Below, piece by piece: positions 52,839-61,734 of a DNA stretch of 64,000 nucleotides. The stretch is taken from NCBI RefSeq assembly GCF_010894405.1, contig NZ_JAAIYA010000023.1:124001-188000 (forward strand), in the 5' to 3' direction. A program made the position numbers and the translations under genes. This DNA is from Pyxidicoccus caerfyrddinensis (GTDB lineage: Bacteria; Myxococcota; Myxococcia; Myxococcales; Myxococcaceae). The notes below the pieces were generated by a model. It saw only the letters and a program-made list of their open reading frames with translations. It had not been told where the DNA came from and ran no database searches. The first letter of the stretch is position 1. Each line of letters begins with the position of its first letter.

Positions 52839-53218
52839 CTCTCCAGCTTCATCGCCTCCAGCGTGACGAGCGGCGCGCCGGCCTCCACACGCGCCCCGGG
52901 CTTCACGTGCAGCGCGATGACCGTGCCCGGCATGCTCGCCGCCACGTGGTTCGGGTTGCCACGGTCCGCCTGCCGGCGGGCCTCCACCTTCGCCGCGCGG
53001 CTGCGGTCCCTCACCAGCACCGAGCGGTTGTGCCCGTTCAGCGCGAAGTACACCGTGCGGCACCCGTCCTCGTCCGGCTCGCCCACCGCCGACAGGCTGA
53101 TGACCCGCGTCTTGCCCGGCTCCAGGTCGACCCAGATCTCCTGGCCCACCTCCCTGCCGTAGAAGTCGTTCGGCGTGGGTAGAGCGCGCTGGAGCGCCTC
53201 CAGGTCCAGCGGCGCCAT
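52839..53218 (-). pseudogene. Pyruvate carboxylase C-terminal fragment
   Basis: ALPTPNDFYGREVGQEIWVD, then LEPGKTRVISLSAVGEPDED and GCRTVYFALNGHNRSVLVRD match the C-terminal region of pyruvate carboxylase. The biotinyl domain follows with MPGTVIALHVKPGARVEAG and the attachment motif VTLEAMKLE. The carboxylation and transcarboxylase domains (>1,000 residues) are absent, and beyond EAMKLE the frame runs into the caspase gene. An IS91-like scar marks the other side. Confidence 0.82.
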
Positions 53219-53264
53219 GCTGGCCGATGGCCGGCCTCCACGCGCGGCAGACCCTTGATCACCG

Positions 53265-53355
53265 CGGCGCGCGGCCTTGCTGGCCCCGGCAGCGGCCCTC
53301 CTCGGCCCCTGTGCACCAGCCCTCACCCTCAACAGGCTTCCCATTCGCCCGATGC
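53265..53355 (+). mobile_element. Decayed IS91-like tail fragment
   Basis: GGCCCCGGCAGCGGCCCTCC, then TCGGCCCCTGTGCACCAGCC and CTCAACAGGCTTCCCATTCG match the tail at 20690-20735 and 41300-41350. It abuts the pyruvate carboxylase fragment. Confidence 0.7.
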
Positions 53356-53437
53356 GTATCTCCGCGCGGCTGTTGCGCGCTTGAGCTGAAGTAGGGGCCC
53401 GGTCGATGAGAAGACGAAGGGTGGAGCACCTGAATCC

Positions 53438-54664
53438 TTAGAGGCCGCCGAGGAGCCCGTCGGCAACGTCGTCCGGGACCCAGCGTGCCCAGTCGACGGC
53501 GACGACGTCATCCTCTCGTCGTGGGGCTCCGGCCAGTGTGCCGGACGCGACCAGCACGGCCTGAGGCCATCCGCTCATCCACCTCGCATACTCGAGTCGA
53601 TAGAGGTGCGCCTCGTGGAAGCCGGCCAGGAGGGTGTCCGGCTCTGCCGAGTGCTTGATCTCCACGACGGCACTGCGCTCCACCCCGCTGGGCAGCGCCA
53701 CCTTCAGCGTGAGGTCTGGTCGCATCCTTCCGATGTGGCCGAAGTAGTGACGCGAGCCCGCTTCCACCGGCCCCGGCTCCAGGACCGTCTGGTTGTAGAA
53801 GAGCTGCACCTGTGCGCCATCGTCGCGCATGAGGATGGCGAACTCCTTCCGGCCACGCATCACGAGCGTTCGCTGCAACCTCCAGCGCCCGGGCTGACGC
53901 ACCTCCAGCCGTGCCTCCAGGCACTGGAGGAGCCGGATGGCCACGGCGAGCTCGAAGCGCGTGTGGTCCTTCATCGGGACGAGCGCGCCCTCGGAGAGGA
54001 GACGCGCCAGCCGCCCGGGGTCTTCCGTGTTCAGCTTCTCCAACTGCAGGTGCCACCGCCGGGCGAGCCCATAACAGGGGTGGCGGGCCAACTCCGCAGC
54101 ACGGAGATGGAACGCACCGGGACGCTCCTGGGGCACCTCTCGCAGGACGGTGGACTCCAGCAGGTGGCGGAGTTGGGCCTCACAGTCGCTCGCGTCCGCG
54201 CTCCAACCGTAGGACTCTGTAATCCTGGCGGAGCGCAGCTCGGTGAGGACGTCGATGAGTCGCTTCACGGTGGCGCGCACGAGCACCTGCTCCGGAAGGT
54301 CGAAGCGTCGACGCCGGGCACGCGTTACGAAGCGCGTGGGTTCGCCAGCGAGGTGGCGGGCCAGGGTGGCGCGCACGTCCAGGCGCCCTTGATAGCCACC
54401 CTCCCAAAGCCTCGGGTGCACCTCGGCGCGGGCCGTGAGCGTCCGGATGAGCCGGGGAAGTTGCTCCAGCGCCATCTCTCGCAGCGCGTCCATGTTTGCG
54501 GCCAGCAAGCTGGCGGCAAGGAGGAGGCGGAGCTGCTGGGGCCTGCCCGTCAGCCGCTCAAGGAAACGCGCGGCGTCGGCCGCATCGATGCGTTGCCGCT
54601 GAGACTCGGGCAGCAGGTAGCCCGGGAAGTGCCCTCGGAGGAACTCCTCCCACGCCGTACCCAT
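53438..54664 (-). CDS. McrC-like PD-(D/E)XK nuclease subunit of a two-gene restriction-type system
   Basis: A 408-residue protein. A helical N-terminal region (~1-240) precedes a nuclease core: an upstream strand GRKEFAILMRDDGAQVQLFY, then HIGRMRPDLTLKV (Asp ~315) and RSAVVEIKHSAEPDTLLAG (E-x-K ~332-334). The PD...ExK spacing fits McrC-type nucleases, which cut DNA when driven by an McrB motor. The ATG is 2 bp after the motor gene stop codon, so expression is coupled. This fits defence against foreign or modified DNA, but the specificity domain is not recognised. Confidence 0.75.
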   Translation of the reverse strand: MGTAWEEFLRGHFPGYLLPESQRQRIDAADAARFLERLTGRPQQLRLLLAASLLAANMDALREMALEQLPRLIRTLTARAEVHPRLWEGGYQGRLDVRATLARHLAGEPTRFVTRARRRRFDLPEQVLVRATVKRLIDVLTELRSARITESYGWSADASDCEAQLRHLLESTVLREVPQERPGAFHLRAAELARHPCYGLARRWHLQLEKLNTEDPGRLARLLSEGALVPMKDHTRFELAVAIRLLQCLEARLEVRQPGRWRLQRTLVMRGRKEFAILMRDDGAQVQLFYNQTVLEPGPVEAGSRHYFGHIGRMRPDLTLKVALPSGVERSAVVEIKHSAEPDTLLAGFHEAHLYRLEYARWMSGWPQAVLVASGTLAGAPRREDDVVAVDWARWVPDDVADGLLGGL

Positions 54665-54666
54665 GC

Positions 54667-57078
54667 TCAGTCCTCGCCGAGGTAGTCGGGAGGCCAGATG
54701 TCCGCGCAACGCTCACGCAGCTCGGTGAGTGCCGCATCCGCCGTCCAGCCCGTGAGCGCCTCGCGGAATAGCGCATCCACCTTGCGTGCGCGCTCCACGT
54801 CGAGGCCTTCGAGCTGGGGAAGGAGGAACATCCCCAGCGCTTCAGCGAGCGCGTCACCCGAGGCCGAGCGTCGGCGCATGTAGCGGACGATGTCGAGCGC
54901 CACAGCAGGGCCGATGTCGCGGTGCTCAAGCAACCCCTTGCGCTGGAACAGCCGCGTGAGCCGGCGCACCGCAGCCTCGTCGAGGGGCGAGTCAGGTCCC
55001 GGACCGAGTGCGGCGTGGGAAACGAGCCGCGCGTAGGCCGCATCCTCGGGGAGGCCCAGGTGGACGATGGCGAAGCGACGCTGCACCGCGTACGAAAGGC
55101 GGAAGAGCGAGGTCTTGTCCCAGGTGTTCATCGTCGCGATGACGCGGAACGTGCGAGACACCCGGTGTGAGCGCTCGCCGTCGAAGCCGATGGACACGCG
55201 GCGCCCCGCCTCCAACTCGAACGGAGTATCGGTTCCCTTGCCCGAGAGCACGGTCATCAGCTCGCCAAATGCCTTGTCCACGTCGGCGCGGTTCAATTCA
55301 TCCACGAGCAGCCACTGCCAGCTCTCGACAGCGCGGAGGAAGGCACCCGGCCGGAAGCGCAGGGACTGATCACGCTCCAGCGCATAGCCACCGATGGTCT
55401 CGTAGGTCGTCCAGTCCGCGGAGGCGGTTGCTTCGAAGATGCCGTGGCAGTACCCCTCAGAGCTGGCGGCCCTGGCCAGCGCGTGTGCCAGCTCCGTTTT
55501 ACCCGTCCCGGGTGGTCCGACGAGCAGCAGATGCTTTCCGGAAGAGAGCGCCGCGCAGACGCGGTCCAGCACTCCAGGCGAAAGCTCCAGGGAGCCGAGG
55601 TGCGGCTGTACGAGGGCCGTCGTGAGGTCCAGCCGGTCCGCGAGCCAACCCGCCGGTGCGGCGACGTCGGCCTTGGGAATGGATGCTGACTGCGGGACGT
55701 CCTCCACAAGCGGCTCTTGCCGCACATTGCGCCCGCGGGGTGGCGCCTCCGCGCCAGGTTCCTCTCCCATCACCTCCCGGAACGTCCGATCCTTTTGCTC
55801 CGCCTCCTCGAGAATGTCCGCGAGCTGGGCATTGAGCTGGGCGGATTCATCGGAATGCCGCTTCAGCGCCTCGATGCCCCGAGCGGTGATCACGTCGCCC
55901 TTGGACGTGCGGTCCGTGAGCCCGAGCGAGAGCAGCCAGTTCCGCCGGAAATTCGTCTGGTTGGCGGACTTCCACTGTACATCGAGCAGCCTTTCGAGCT
56001 GCCACTGCACCTCGTCAGTCCGGGTGCCCTCGCCGACCTCGACGATGACGAGCGTCGCCAGCACGCCCTCGTAGGTCTCGTGGAGCCGGTCGAAGAGGCG
56101 CAGCGGATCACCCGAAGCGCGGTATTCCTCGCCGCTGCTGGTGATGTCGAGTATCCCTCCGCTCTCCGTCGCGAAGCGCAGGTTCGTCAGCAGTCGTCGG
56201 TAGCTCACCCGGGCGGATTCACCTGACACCTCATAGCGCTCCAGGAGATAGCGCTCGAAGTCCTCCACGGTACGGGGCTGGACGGCGAGCCATTCCAGCA
56301 GTTCGTCGAGGGTCGCCTTGTACTGGCGTACGCCGCCCGGCAGTGGGAAGAGGCCCGCGAACTTCCCGGTGGGTGGAGCTTCCTCAGCCGCTTCGCTGTC
56401 ATCGACTGCCGAGTCACGGATTCGAAACGGCATGCTCCCCTCCGAAGCGCCATCGTCCGTGCGCATCAGGAAAGGGAGCTTGAGCAGCGCGAGGTGGACG
56501 AGCCGCCGGAAGGCTTCAGCCGGGCTGGGACGCACCTCTGCGGTGGGCACCTGAGAGCGGAACACCTCCACGCGGGCCCTGGAGAGCAATGGGAGTCCGG
56601 ACCTGCCCACCACCGCCTTCAGTGCCGCGTGGTCTCCCTGCTCAACGTATTCCTTGCGTTTGTAGATGCTGGCGTTCGCGAAGAAGGCACGCTCCTCGCC
56701 GTCTTCCGCGTCGAGGAATTGGCTGCACAGATTCATCCAGATGAGGTCCCTTGTCCGCTCCACGGGACTGACCCGGAGCGCGACATGGTGTCGATACACG
56801 TTGGCGGGCCGTGAGTAGTCCGCCTGGACGAGGAGCGTTCGCGAACCTTCCTTCCAGGAACACTCGACTTGGACCGCGCCCGGCCAGGGGCCGTCGGTGG
56901 AACCTTCCAGTACCTCTTGCCCCTCCGCGTTCAGCGTCGGGAAGAGCGGAGGAGGCAGGCGCTCGACCTTGATGTCGATGGTCGTGCCCTCGATTTCGAG
57001 CCGCAGGTCGGCTGCCGCGTCGACGATACTGCGTGCCGTGCGCAGCGCGAGGCGGTTGGCGTCTTTTCGAACCGTCAT
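54667..57078 (-). CDS. McrB-like AAA+ motor with unusual long N-terminal region
   Basis: An 803-residue protein. The AAA+ domain (~500-770) has Walker A LLVGPPGTGKTELAHAL (~521), an McrB-family Walker B WLLVDELNRADVDKAFGELM (~589) and the sensor FRVIATMNTWDKTSLFRL; the NTW/D region is typical of the GTP-using McrB clade. The N-terminal half is not a classical McrB DNA-binding domain: residues 1-230 are beta-rich, ~280-430 look like winged helices (DFERYLLERYEVSGESARVS), and a short coiled coil (LNAQLADILEEAEQKDRTF) follows. The N-terminal region should determine what is recognised. Confidence 0.8.
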   Translation of the reverse strand: MTVRKDANRLALRTARSIVDAAADLRLEIEGTTIDIKVERLPPPLFPTLNAEGQEVLEGSTDGPWPGAVQVECSWKEGSRTLLVQADYSRPANVYRHHVALRVSPVERTRDLIWMNLCSQFLDAEDGEERAFFANASIYKRKEYVEQGDHAALKAVVGRSGLPLLSRARVEVFRSQVPTAEVRPSPAEAFRRLVHLALLKLPFLMRTDDGASEGSMPFRIRDSAVDDSEAAEEAPPTGKFAGLFPLPGGVRQYKATLDELLEWLAVQPRTVEDFERYLLERYEVSGESARVSYRRLLTNLRFATESGGILDITSSGEEYRASGDPLRLFDRLHETYEGVLATLVIVEVGEGTRTDEVQWQLERLLDVQWKSANQTNFRRNWLLSLGLTDRTSKGDVITARGIEALKRHSDESAQLNAQLADILEEAEQKDRTFREVMGEEPGAEAPPRGRNVRQEPLVEDVPQSASIPKADVAAPAGWLADRLDLTTALVQPHLGSLELSPGVLDRVCAALSSGKHLLLVGPPGTGKTELAHALARAASSEGYCHGIFEATASADWTTYETIGGYALERDQSLRFRPGAFLRAVESWQWLLVDELNRADVDKAFGELMTVLSGKGTDTPFELEAGRRVSIGFDGERSHRVSRTFRVIATMNTWDKTSLFRLSYAVQRRFAIVHLGLPEDAAYARLVSHAALGPGPDSPLDEAAVRRLTRLFQRKGLLEHRDIGPAVALDIVRYMRRRSASGDALAEALGMFLLPQLEGLDVERARKVDALFREALTGWTADAALTELRERCADIWPPDYLGED

Positions 57079-57142
57079 GAGTGGTCCGGACTACATCGCC
57101 GTCGCCATGCCGGACGCAATCCCGAAGAGGTAGGGGCCGGAG

Positions 57143-57178
57143 AAGAAAAAGAGCCCGGAACCTCTCGGCTCCGAGCCC
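57143..57178 (-). terminator. Possible terminator upstream of the McrB-like operon
   Basis: On the minus strand GGGCTCGGAGCC and GGTTCCGGGCTC pair over 12 positions (three wobble or mismatch), followed by TTTTTC. It may insulate the operon from readthrough. It resembles the hairpin after the right tRNA-end repeat. Confidence 0.4.
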
Positions 57179-57239
57179 TTCACTTCGTAGCTCGAACTCC
57201 GGGACTCGGGCCGTGGCGGACTTCACCGCCGCGAGGATC

Positions 57240-57352
57240 TCCCCCAAGCAGGTGCGAAGCCTGAGCCGGAGGAGGGGAGTGCGACCTTTGCCGCGACGGA
57301 GGAGGAGGCGAAGAAGGAGCGCCCGCCCCGAGTGGATTGGGCCGGGCTGCTC
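57240..57352 (+). mobile_element. Decayed IS91-like transposase fragment
   Basis: CCCCAAGCAGGTGCGAAGCC through GAGTGGATTGGGCCGGGCTG matches 38484-38585 with few differences. It ends within the WAGLL codons and is fused to the start of a truncated gene. Confidence 0.75.
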
Positions 57353-57885
57353 CACAGGAGGAGGGCGAGCCGCTGGCGCAGCAGACGGCGCGACTCACGA
57401 CAGCGACCTCCCAGGGCTGTGACTACTCGGTGGCGTCGGTCCAGATGTCCGTCTCGCCGCCGCAGTGGAACATCGTGGTGACCCGCACGGGCGGCACGGC
57501 CTGCACCCTGACGACGGGCGTCTCACAGGTGGTGCAGAGCGTCCCGTTGCGCGCGCCGGCCGACGTGGCGATTGTCGGCTCGGACCTGGGACTGGCCGTG
57601 GGCCTCGTGATGCGCAATGGCTGGCGCGGCTCCGCCGCGTACATTTACGCCCTGCGCCACGTGAATCCGACGACGCTGGCCACCGTGCGCAACGCGGACA
57701 TCTACTGCGACTACATGATGGGAAACATCCTCACTGGCCTCCTCAGCATCGGCTCGGCCGGCACGAGCGTCAGCGTGTACGGCACGAAGAACGGCAAGAT
57801 CAACGGCCAGTCGGGCACCCGCTACAACGCGAGCTTCGCCAACGTCTTCACCAGCACCACGCCGCCGTCCATCTTCGTCTTCTGA
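57353..57885 (+). pseudogene. 5'-truncated gene for a secreted-looking protein
   Basis: The frame enters directly from the IS91-like scrap. From there it reads QTARLTTATSQGCDYSVASV, PPQWNIVVTRTGGTACTLTT and MRNGWRGSAAYIYALRHVNP, ending PPSIFVF. Cys and Ser/Thr content and beta-rich character suggest an extracytoplasmic domain, but there is no start codon or signal peptide of its own. I do not recognise the family. It could be expressed only by fusion to upstream sequence. Confidence 0.5.
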
Positions 57886-58065
57886 CAGCGCCGTTCTCCT
57901 GAAGAGACTCCCGCCGCCCCACGGGTTCATCCGGGTGGAGGGTGGGACCTGCGGGACGCCCGGCCCCCGCGCGGGCCTGGGCGATGCGAGGCGGGGCCAC
58001 GCGTGATGCGGGTCTATCCATGTTCGGGGGATTGGGGGCGGCCCCGCCTCGCCATGGGCCCGGCG

Positions 58066-58530
58066 CTATTCGTACCAGGTTGGCACGATGCGCCGGATCT
58101 CCGGCAGCGCCGCGAGCCGGCAGAGCTCGTTCCACGCGGTGTCCGTCAGCGAGCCGTGGCGCGAGGTGCAGGCGGCCTCGTTGGTCGGATAGAGGAACAG
58201 CGTCTCCGTGGCCGTGTCGCAGCCCACCCGCCCGCGTGACGCCATGGTCGACACCGATGGGGCGAGCCGCTTCACCTCGGCGTGCGCGGCGGGTGCGTCC
58301 TTCGGCATGCAGAACTCGACCGCCCCATCATTCTGGCAGCCAGTTTCTCGCGTGAAGGCGAGCTTGTAAGTGGGGCAGCCGGCCGTGCCGCGCGCGGCTG
58401 CCGTGTCCGGGGAGGCACCCGGAGCCTCACCAGCGGGGATGCTGGTGCGAGACGTGCCTCAGGCCAGCAGCGCGAGCAGCGCCAGGGACGAGACCACCGA
58501 CTCGCGGGGACGACGCACGATGACCACCAT
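58066..58530 (-). pseudogene. Small lipoprotein with TGA at the lipobox Cys codon
   Basis: From the ATG at 58530 the frame reads MVVIVRRPRESVVSSLALLA, LLA, then TGA (58459-58461), then continues in the same frame: GTSRTSIPAGEAPGASPDTA, GCPTYKLAFTRETGCQNDGA, VEFCMP, to RIVPTWYE and stop at 58066. The TGA sits where a lipobox Cys (LLA-C) would be expected, one base from TGC. The intact frame and conserved-looking mature domain suggest a recent nonsense mutation or a sequencing error. Confidence 0.65.
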
Positions 58531-58643
58531 CCTTCGAGCGGACGGCCTCCCTCCTACCATGCCCCGCGCGGGCGAGCCCCTGGCGCTCGCTTGTCCTCCG
58601 TTGGTGAAAGCACCCTTCACCTCGTCCCATCGGGCGGCGGGGG

Positions 58644-58672
58644 TTGACTCGATATAACGATAGCGTTATATC
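58644..58672 (+). promoter_or_regulatory. Promoter with operator-like inverted repeat
   Basis: TTGACT (58644-58649), a 17-bp spacer and TATATC (58667-58672) fit a sigma-70-type promoter. The spacer and -10 contain a perfect inverted repeat GATATAACG-ATAG-CGTTATATC (58651-58672). It is strikingly AT-rich for this genome. A regulator binding here would block polymerase. The downstream gene is unclear: only a 27-codon frame at 58673-58756 follows. Confidence 0.6.
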
Positions 58673-58767
58673 ATGAAGTGGCGGTCCATTGGGGATTGCC
58701 AAATGGTTGTTGGAGCGCATCCCATGGATGTCGCTACGCGACAACGCGGGAGGTAGCTCTCCTGTTC

Positions 58768-58824
58768 GTGCCACTCATCCGCGAGCATCGTCACCAACGA
58801 ACGCTGCTCGCGTATCAGTGGCAC
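58768..58824. repeat. 24-bp imperfect inverted repeat
   Basis: Arms 58768-58791 (GTGCCACTCATCCGCGAGCA...) and 58801-58824 (...TGCTCGCGTATCAGTGGCAC) match at 21 of 24 positions around a 9-nt spacer. It is not obviously a terminator. It could be a REP-type element, recombination site or structured RNA. Confidence 0.6.
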
Positions 58825-59096
58825 CCACAGGAGGCACCCCTCGTTCGGGAATGCCGCTCTATGAGCTGCGCTTCCGATAGAACAGCGCGGATGCCGCCCA
58901 GCAGGCGGCACCCGGCCAGGGTTGCCATCGTTCTGCGGTGAAGCCCTGTCAACCATCGTGACCGGGAACGTGTGCAACGCTTACCTGCGGCGATCCATCG
59001 CTCGTTGGACGATGAATCGCCCCAGGTAATCACTGCACACGCTCCCTGTCAGGAGGTCACACCAAGCCATGATCCATCACCTGAAGCGCGTGAGCC
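58825..59096. other. Gap before the toxin gene
   Basis: No gene is supported. The region should hold the promoter for the toxin-antitoxin pair; I see no clear consensus elements. Confidence 0.35.
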
Positions 59097-59429
59097 ATGA
59101 AACCGAGAATCTCCTTTTACGAGACGTCAGGCGGCGGCCGCCCCGTACGGAAGTACCTCCACGCGCTGGATGAGCAGGAAGCAGCGCCACTGCTGGTCGC
59201 CCTCAGGAACATCGAAACCCACGGCTTCAAGGGAACGACCGTGGTGCGTCGAGTCGTCAAGGGCAAGCTGTGGGAGCTGAAGCTGGGCAGGCACCGCATC
59301 TTCTATGTCCTCGCCAAGGGGCCAGAGTTGGTGCTGCTGCACGCCTGCAAGAAGCAGGGGCGGAGGGCACGCAAGCAGGACGTGGAGGTTGCCAGCGCCC
59401 GGATGAAGGAAGTGCTTGAGGTCAAATGA
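59097..59429 (+). CDS. HigB/RelE-type mRNA interferase toxin (phage Gp49-like family)
   Basis: A 110-residue protein with ISFYETSGGGRPVRKYLHAL, KLWELKLGRHRIFYVLAKGP and LVLLHACKKQGRRARKQDVE. These blocks (W-E-L-R..Y.R..Y, then hh..F.KK..kTP-like basic end) define the Gp49/HigB toxins, which cut ribosome-bound mRNA. The toxin precedes its antitoxin, as in higBA order. It has no strong Shine-Dalgarno sequence. Confidence 0.88.
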   Translation: MKPRISFYETSGGGRPVRKYLHALDEQEAAPLLVALRNIETHGFKGTTVVRRVVKGKLWELKLGRHRIFYVLAKGPELVLLHACKKQGRRARKQDVEVASARMKEVLEVK

Positions 59430-59488
59430 GCAGGTGTCCCGCGGTGCATCGCGCCATGGACGCGGTGCCCTGAGATTGGATGCCATTG

Positions 59489-59803
59489 ATGCCTAGCAAG
59501 AAACGAAACCCTCACGTTGGAGGGAGTCTCCAGGAGTTGATTGAGCAGCGGATGGCGGAAAGCCCGTCCTTCGCAGCGCTCTATGCTGAAGAGTTCAACA
59601 AGCAGGCCCTGGCGTGCCAGGTCAGGGAGCTGAGAGAGAAACGGAAGCTCAGTCAGGCGGAGCTGGCCGAGTGGGTGGGGACGAAGCAGCCCGCCATTGC
59701 CCGCCTCGAAAGTGGGCGCGTCATTCCGCGAATCGACCTTCTACAGAAGATCGCGCAGGCGCTCGGCATGCGGCTTGAGGTTCGCTTCGTGAAGGCTTCT
59801 TGA
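59489..59803 (+). CDS. HigA/XRE-type antitoxin
   Basis: A 104-residue DNA-binding antitoxin. An N-terminal helix (GSLQELIEQRMAESPSFAAL) is followed by an XRE helix-turn-helix: LREKRKLSQAELAEWVGTKQ, then PAIARLESGRVIPRIDLLQK. It would neutralise the upstream toxin and repress the pair. An ATG nine bases upstream (59480) is an alternative start. 59 bp separate it from the toxin. Confidence 0.88.
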   Translation: MPSKKRNPHVGGSLQELIEQRMAESPSFAALYAEEFNKQALACQVRELREKRKLSQAELAEWVGTKQPAIARLESGRVIPRIDLLQKIAQALGMRLEVRFVKAS

Positions 59804-59839
59804 GTCCGCTGCCGCCGCAAGGTTGACGATGACGGTCAC

Positions 59840-60075
59840 GGGGCGTTGTCGTTGCGCGCTGGGGTGCTACCAGGGCACCAGCAACTCGGCAGCCGCAGCT
59901 CGGGCAGCGCGGATCAGGCCAGGGTCGGCACTCGCGGCGTGACACTTGGCACCAGCTCTCGGGGAAGCCAAGGCGCCAGGCCGTGGGCAAGCCCCGGTGC
60001 TCCAGAATCGCCCGCACCCCGGGGGCCCCCTTCACGTACGCCAAGACCCGCCGCCTCCACTGAGAAGAACGAGCC
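59840..60075 (-). mobile_element. Decayed IS91-like transposase 3' end, minus strand
   Basis: On the minus strand WRRRVLAYVKGAPGVRAILE then HRGLPTAWRLGFPESWCQ is the post-zinc-knuckle end of the transposase. It lacks the WAGLL and CxxCGG parts. This copy diverges more from the others, pointing to an older or different member. Confidence 0.7.
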
Positions 60076-60219
60076 CCGTGGCGCCAGCAAGGCGTCACGG
60101 GGTTTTGTATTGCGCGGCCGAGCTCCCGCTCAGAGGTCGCTGGGGCCCTTGTGCAGAGGCGTGCTTCCCTGGCGGAAGTGCTCGCCGACAGGAGCGGCGT
60201 GTCGTGGATGGCGCCGTGG

Positions 60220-61593
60220 CTAGAGCCGCAGGTACAGGCCGAGCAGACCGCTGAAGTACTGGTCCATGGCGCCGCTGGCGAAGACCGGGGCCCCCTCCTG
60301 GGCGTTGGTGGTGAAGGAGTAGCGCCGCAGCTCCCCGCCCAGCCGCAGGCCCAGCATGCGCGTCAGGGCGAACTCCACCGCCAGCTCGGCATCCAGTCCG
60401 GAGCCGCCCAGCTCCGGGAAGAAGCGGTCCGAGGACAGCTCGCCGCCGCTCAGCACATGCTGGTAGCCCACCCGCGCCGCCACCGCCCACCGCTCCGTGA
60501 GCGCCTTGTACAGGCCCAGCTCCACGTGCGCGAAGCGGTAGTCCACGTCCGGCAGGGCATCCATGCCGGCCTCCGGCGTGAACTCCACCCCGAAGGTGTG
60601 GATGCCGTACAACACCCCCGGCGTCACCTCCAGCCACCGCAGCGGCAGGCGGAAGCGCAGGCCTCCCTCCAGCAACTGCGCGGTGGTGGCGTACTTCCTT
60701 CCCTCCGGGTCCAGCGAGGTCAGCCCGATGGCGCGTGAGCCCCGCACCACCACTCCCAGGTTGCGCACCATCCCATCCGTGAAGTGAGCGAGGGGGAAGT
60801 AGCCCACCGCGAGGCTCGCCGCCGCGGCATGGTCGAGGCGGTAGTTCGGCAACGAGGCGGAGCGGCCACCCGAGAAGTCGAAGCGGCGGAAGAGGCCCTG
60901 CCCGGACAGCAGCACCTCCAGGCGCGGCCCGTCCGGGGGACGCGGGCTGGCCACCTTCACTTCGGGCTTCACCGGCGCTTCCTCCTTCGCGGTGGGCTCC
61001 TTCGCGGCGGGAGCCGGCGGCTTCACCACCGCCGGACGCGGGGCCTCCGCGACGGGGGCTGGGGGGGCGACCTCTGGCTCCGGCGAAGGGGCCGGAGGAG
61101 TGACGGCGGCGGGTGGAGGCGGAGTGCGCCGCTCCCGGGCCTCCCGCAGGGCATCGCCCAGCCTGCGCTCCAGCTCACGCCGCACCTCGGGAAAGGCGCG
61201 GTTGGGGCGGATGCTCCAGCGCTCCTCCGCCAGGAGGGTGCCGTCCTTGCCGGCGTAGACGCGGACCTCCACGTCCCAGCGCTTCGTCCCCTTCACCGAG
61301 GCGGTGAGCAGCGCATCCGCGCCGAGCTTCTCGGCCAGCGTCTGCCGCTGGTCATCCGTCTTCGGCCCGCCCCGGATGCGCCGCACCTGGGCATCCACCT
61401 TCCGTGCGGGCAGCACCTCGCGCCCACGTCCCTTCTTGCCCAACTCCTGCACCAGCACCTTGCGCAGCGCCTCCGCCTGGAGGCCCTCCGGGCGCAGCAC
61501 CGCCACCCGGACCTTCTGCTCCTGCGCGGCCTCGGCCGGGCGTGACAGCACCAGCGCCACCGCCAGCAACATCCACCCCAAGGCGCGGCTCAC
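60220..61593 (-). CDS. Outer-membrane-type protein with soluble N-domain, Pro/Ala linker and barrel C-domain
   Basis: A 457-residue exported protein. The start is a GTG at 61591-61593 with AGGAGG 7 nt upstream; the open frame beyond it is an IS3 scrap. A signal peptide (MLLAVALVLSRPAEAA) is followed by a ~150-residue alpha/beta domain (VRVAVLRPEGLQAEALRKVL; KLGADALLTASVKGTKRWDV), like the N-domains of curli/LpoB-type lipoproteins. Then come a Pro/Ala/Glu-rich linker (~200-270) and a C-terminal barrel-like part of ~180 residues ending in GLLGLYLRL, a terminal outer-membrane motif. Function unknown. Confidence 0.75.
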   Translation of the reverse strand: MSRALGWMLLAVALVLSRPAEAAQEQKVRVAVLRPEGLQAEALRKVLVQELGKKGRGREVLPARKVDAQVRRIRGGPKTDDQRQTLAEKLGADALLTASVKGTKRWDVEVRVYAGKDGTLLAEERWSIRPNRAFPEVRRELERRLGDALREARERRTPPPPAAVTPPAPSPEPEVAPPAPVAEAPRPAVVKPPAPAAKEPTAKEEAPVKPEVKVASPRPPDGPRLEVLLSGQGLFRRFDFSGGRSASLPNYRLDHAAAASLAVGYFPLAHFTDGMVRNLGVVVRGSRAIGLTSLDPEGRKYATTAQLLEGGLRFRLPLRWLEVTPGVLYGIHTFGVEFTPEAGMDALPDVDYRFAHVELGLYKALTERWAVAARVGYQHVLSGGELSSDRFFPELGGSGLDAELAVEFALTRMLGLRLGGELRRYSFTTNAQEGAPVFASGAMDQYFSGLLGLYLRL

Positions 61594-61734
61594 AGGGCCA
61601 CCTCCTGGGAGCAGACAGGCTGGGGCGCGACGGGGAGGACACGGACGAAAGAGCAGGGACGCATGAGTGCTCGGCTTGCAGTGGCGAGAGCTGGGAGTGC
61701 TCCGCTCTCGTGGACAGGTTGACGATGCCGCTGC

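Noticed and set aside
50355..53063. 902-codon minus-strand frame opposite the anti-sigma and caspase genes
   Set aside because: Low-complexity R/G/A/P sequence with no start context; the plus strand holds overlapping genes with clear domains.
58459..58461. Selenocysteine insertion at TGA
   Set aside because: The position is the lipobox, where Cys is chemically required for lipidation; no SECIS-like structure was identified. A nonsense mutation or read error is simpler.
58678..58941. 87-codon plus-strand frame downstream of the operator
   Set aside because: It spans the 24-bp inverted repeat, has no ribosome binding site and reads as Cys/Arg-rich noise.
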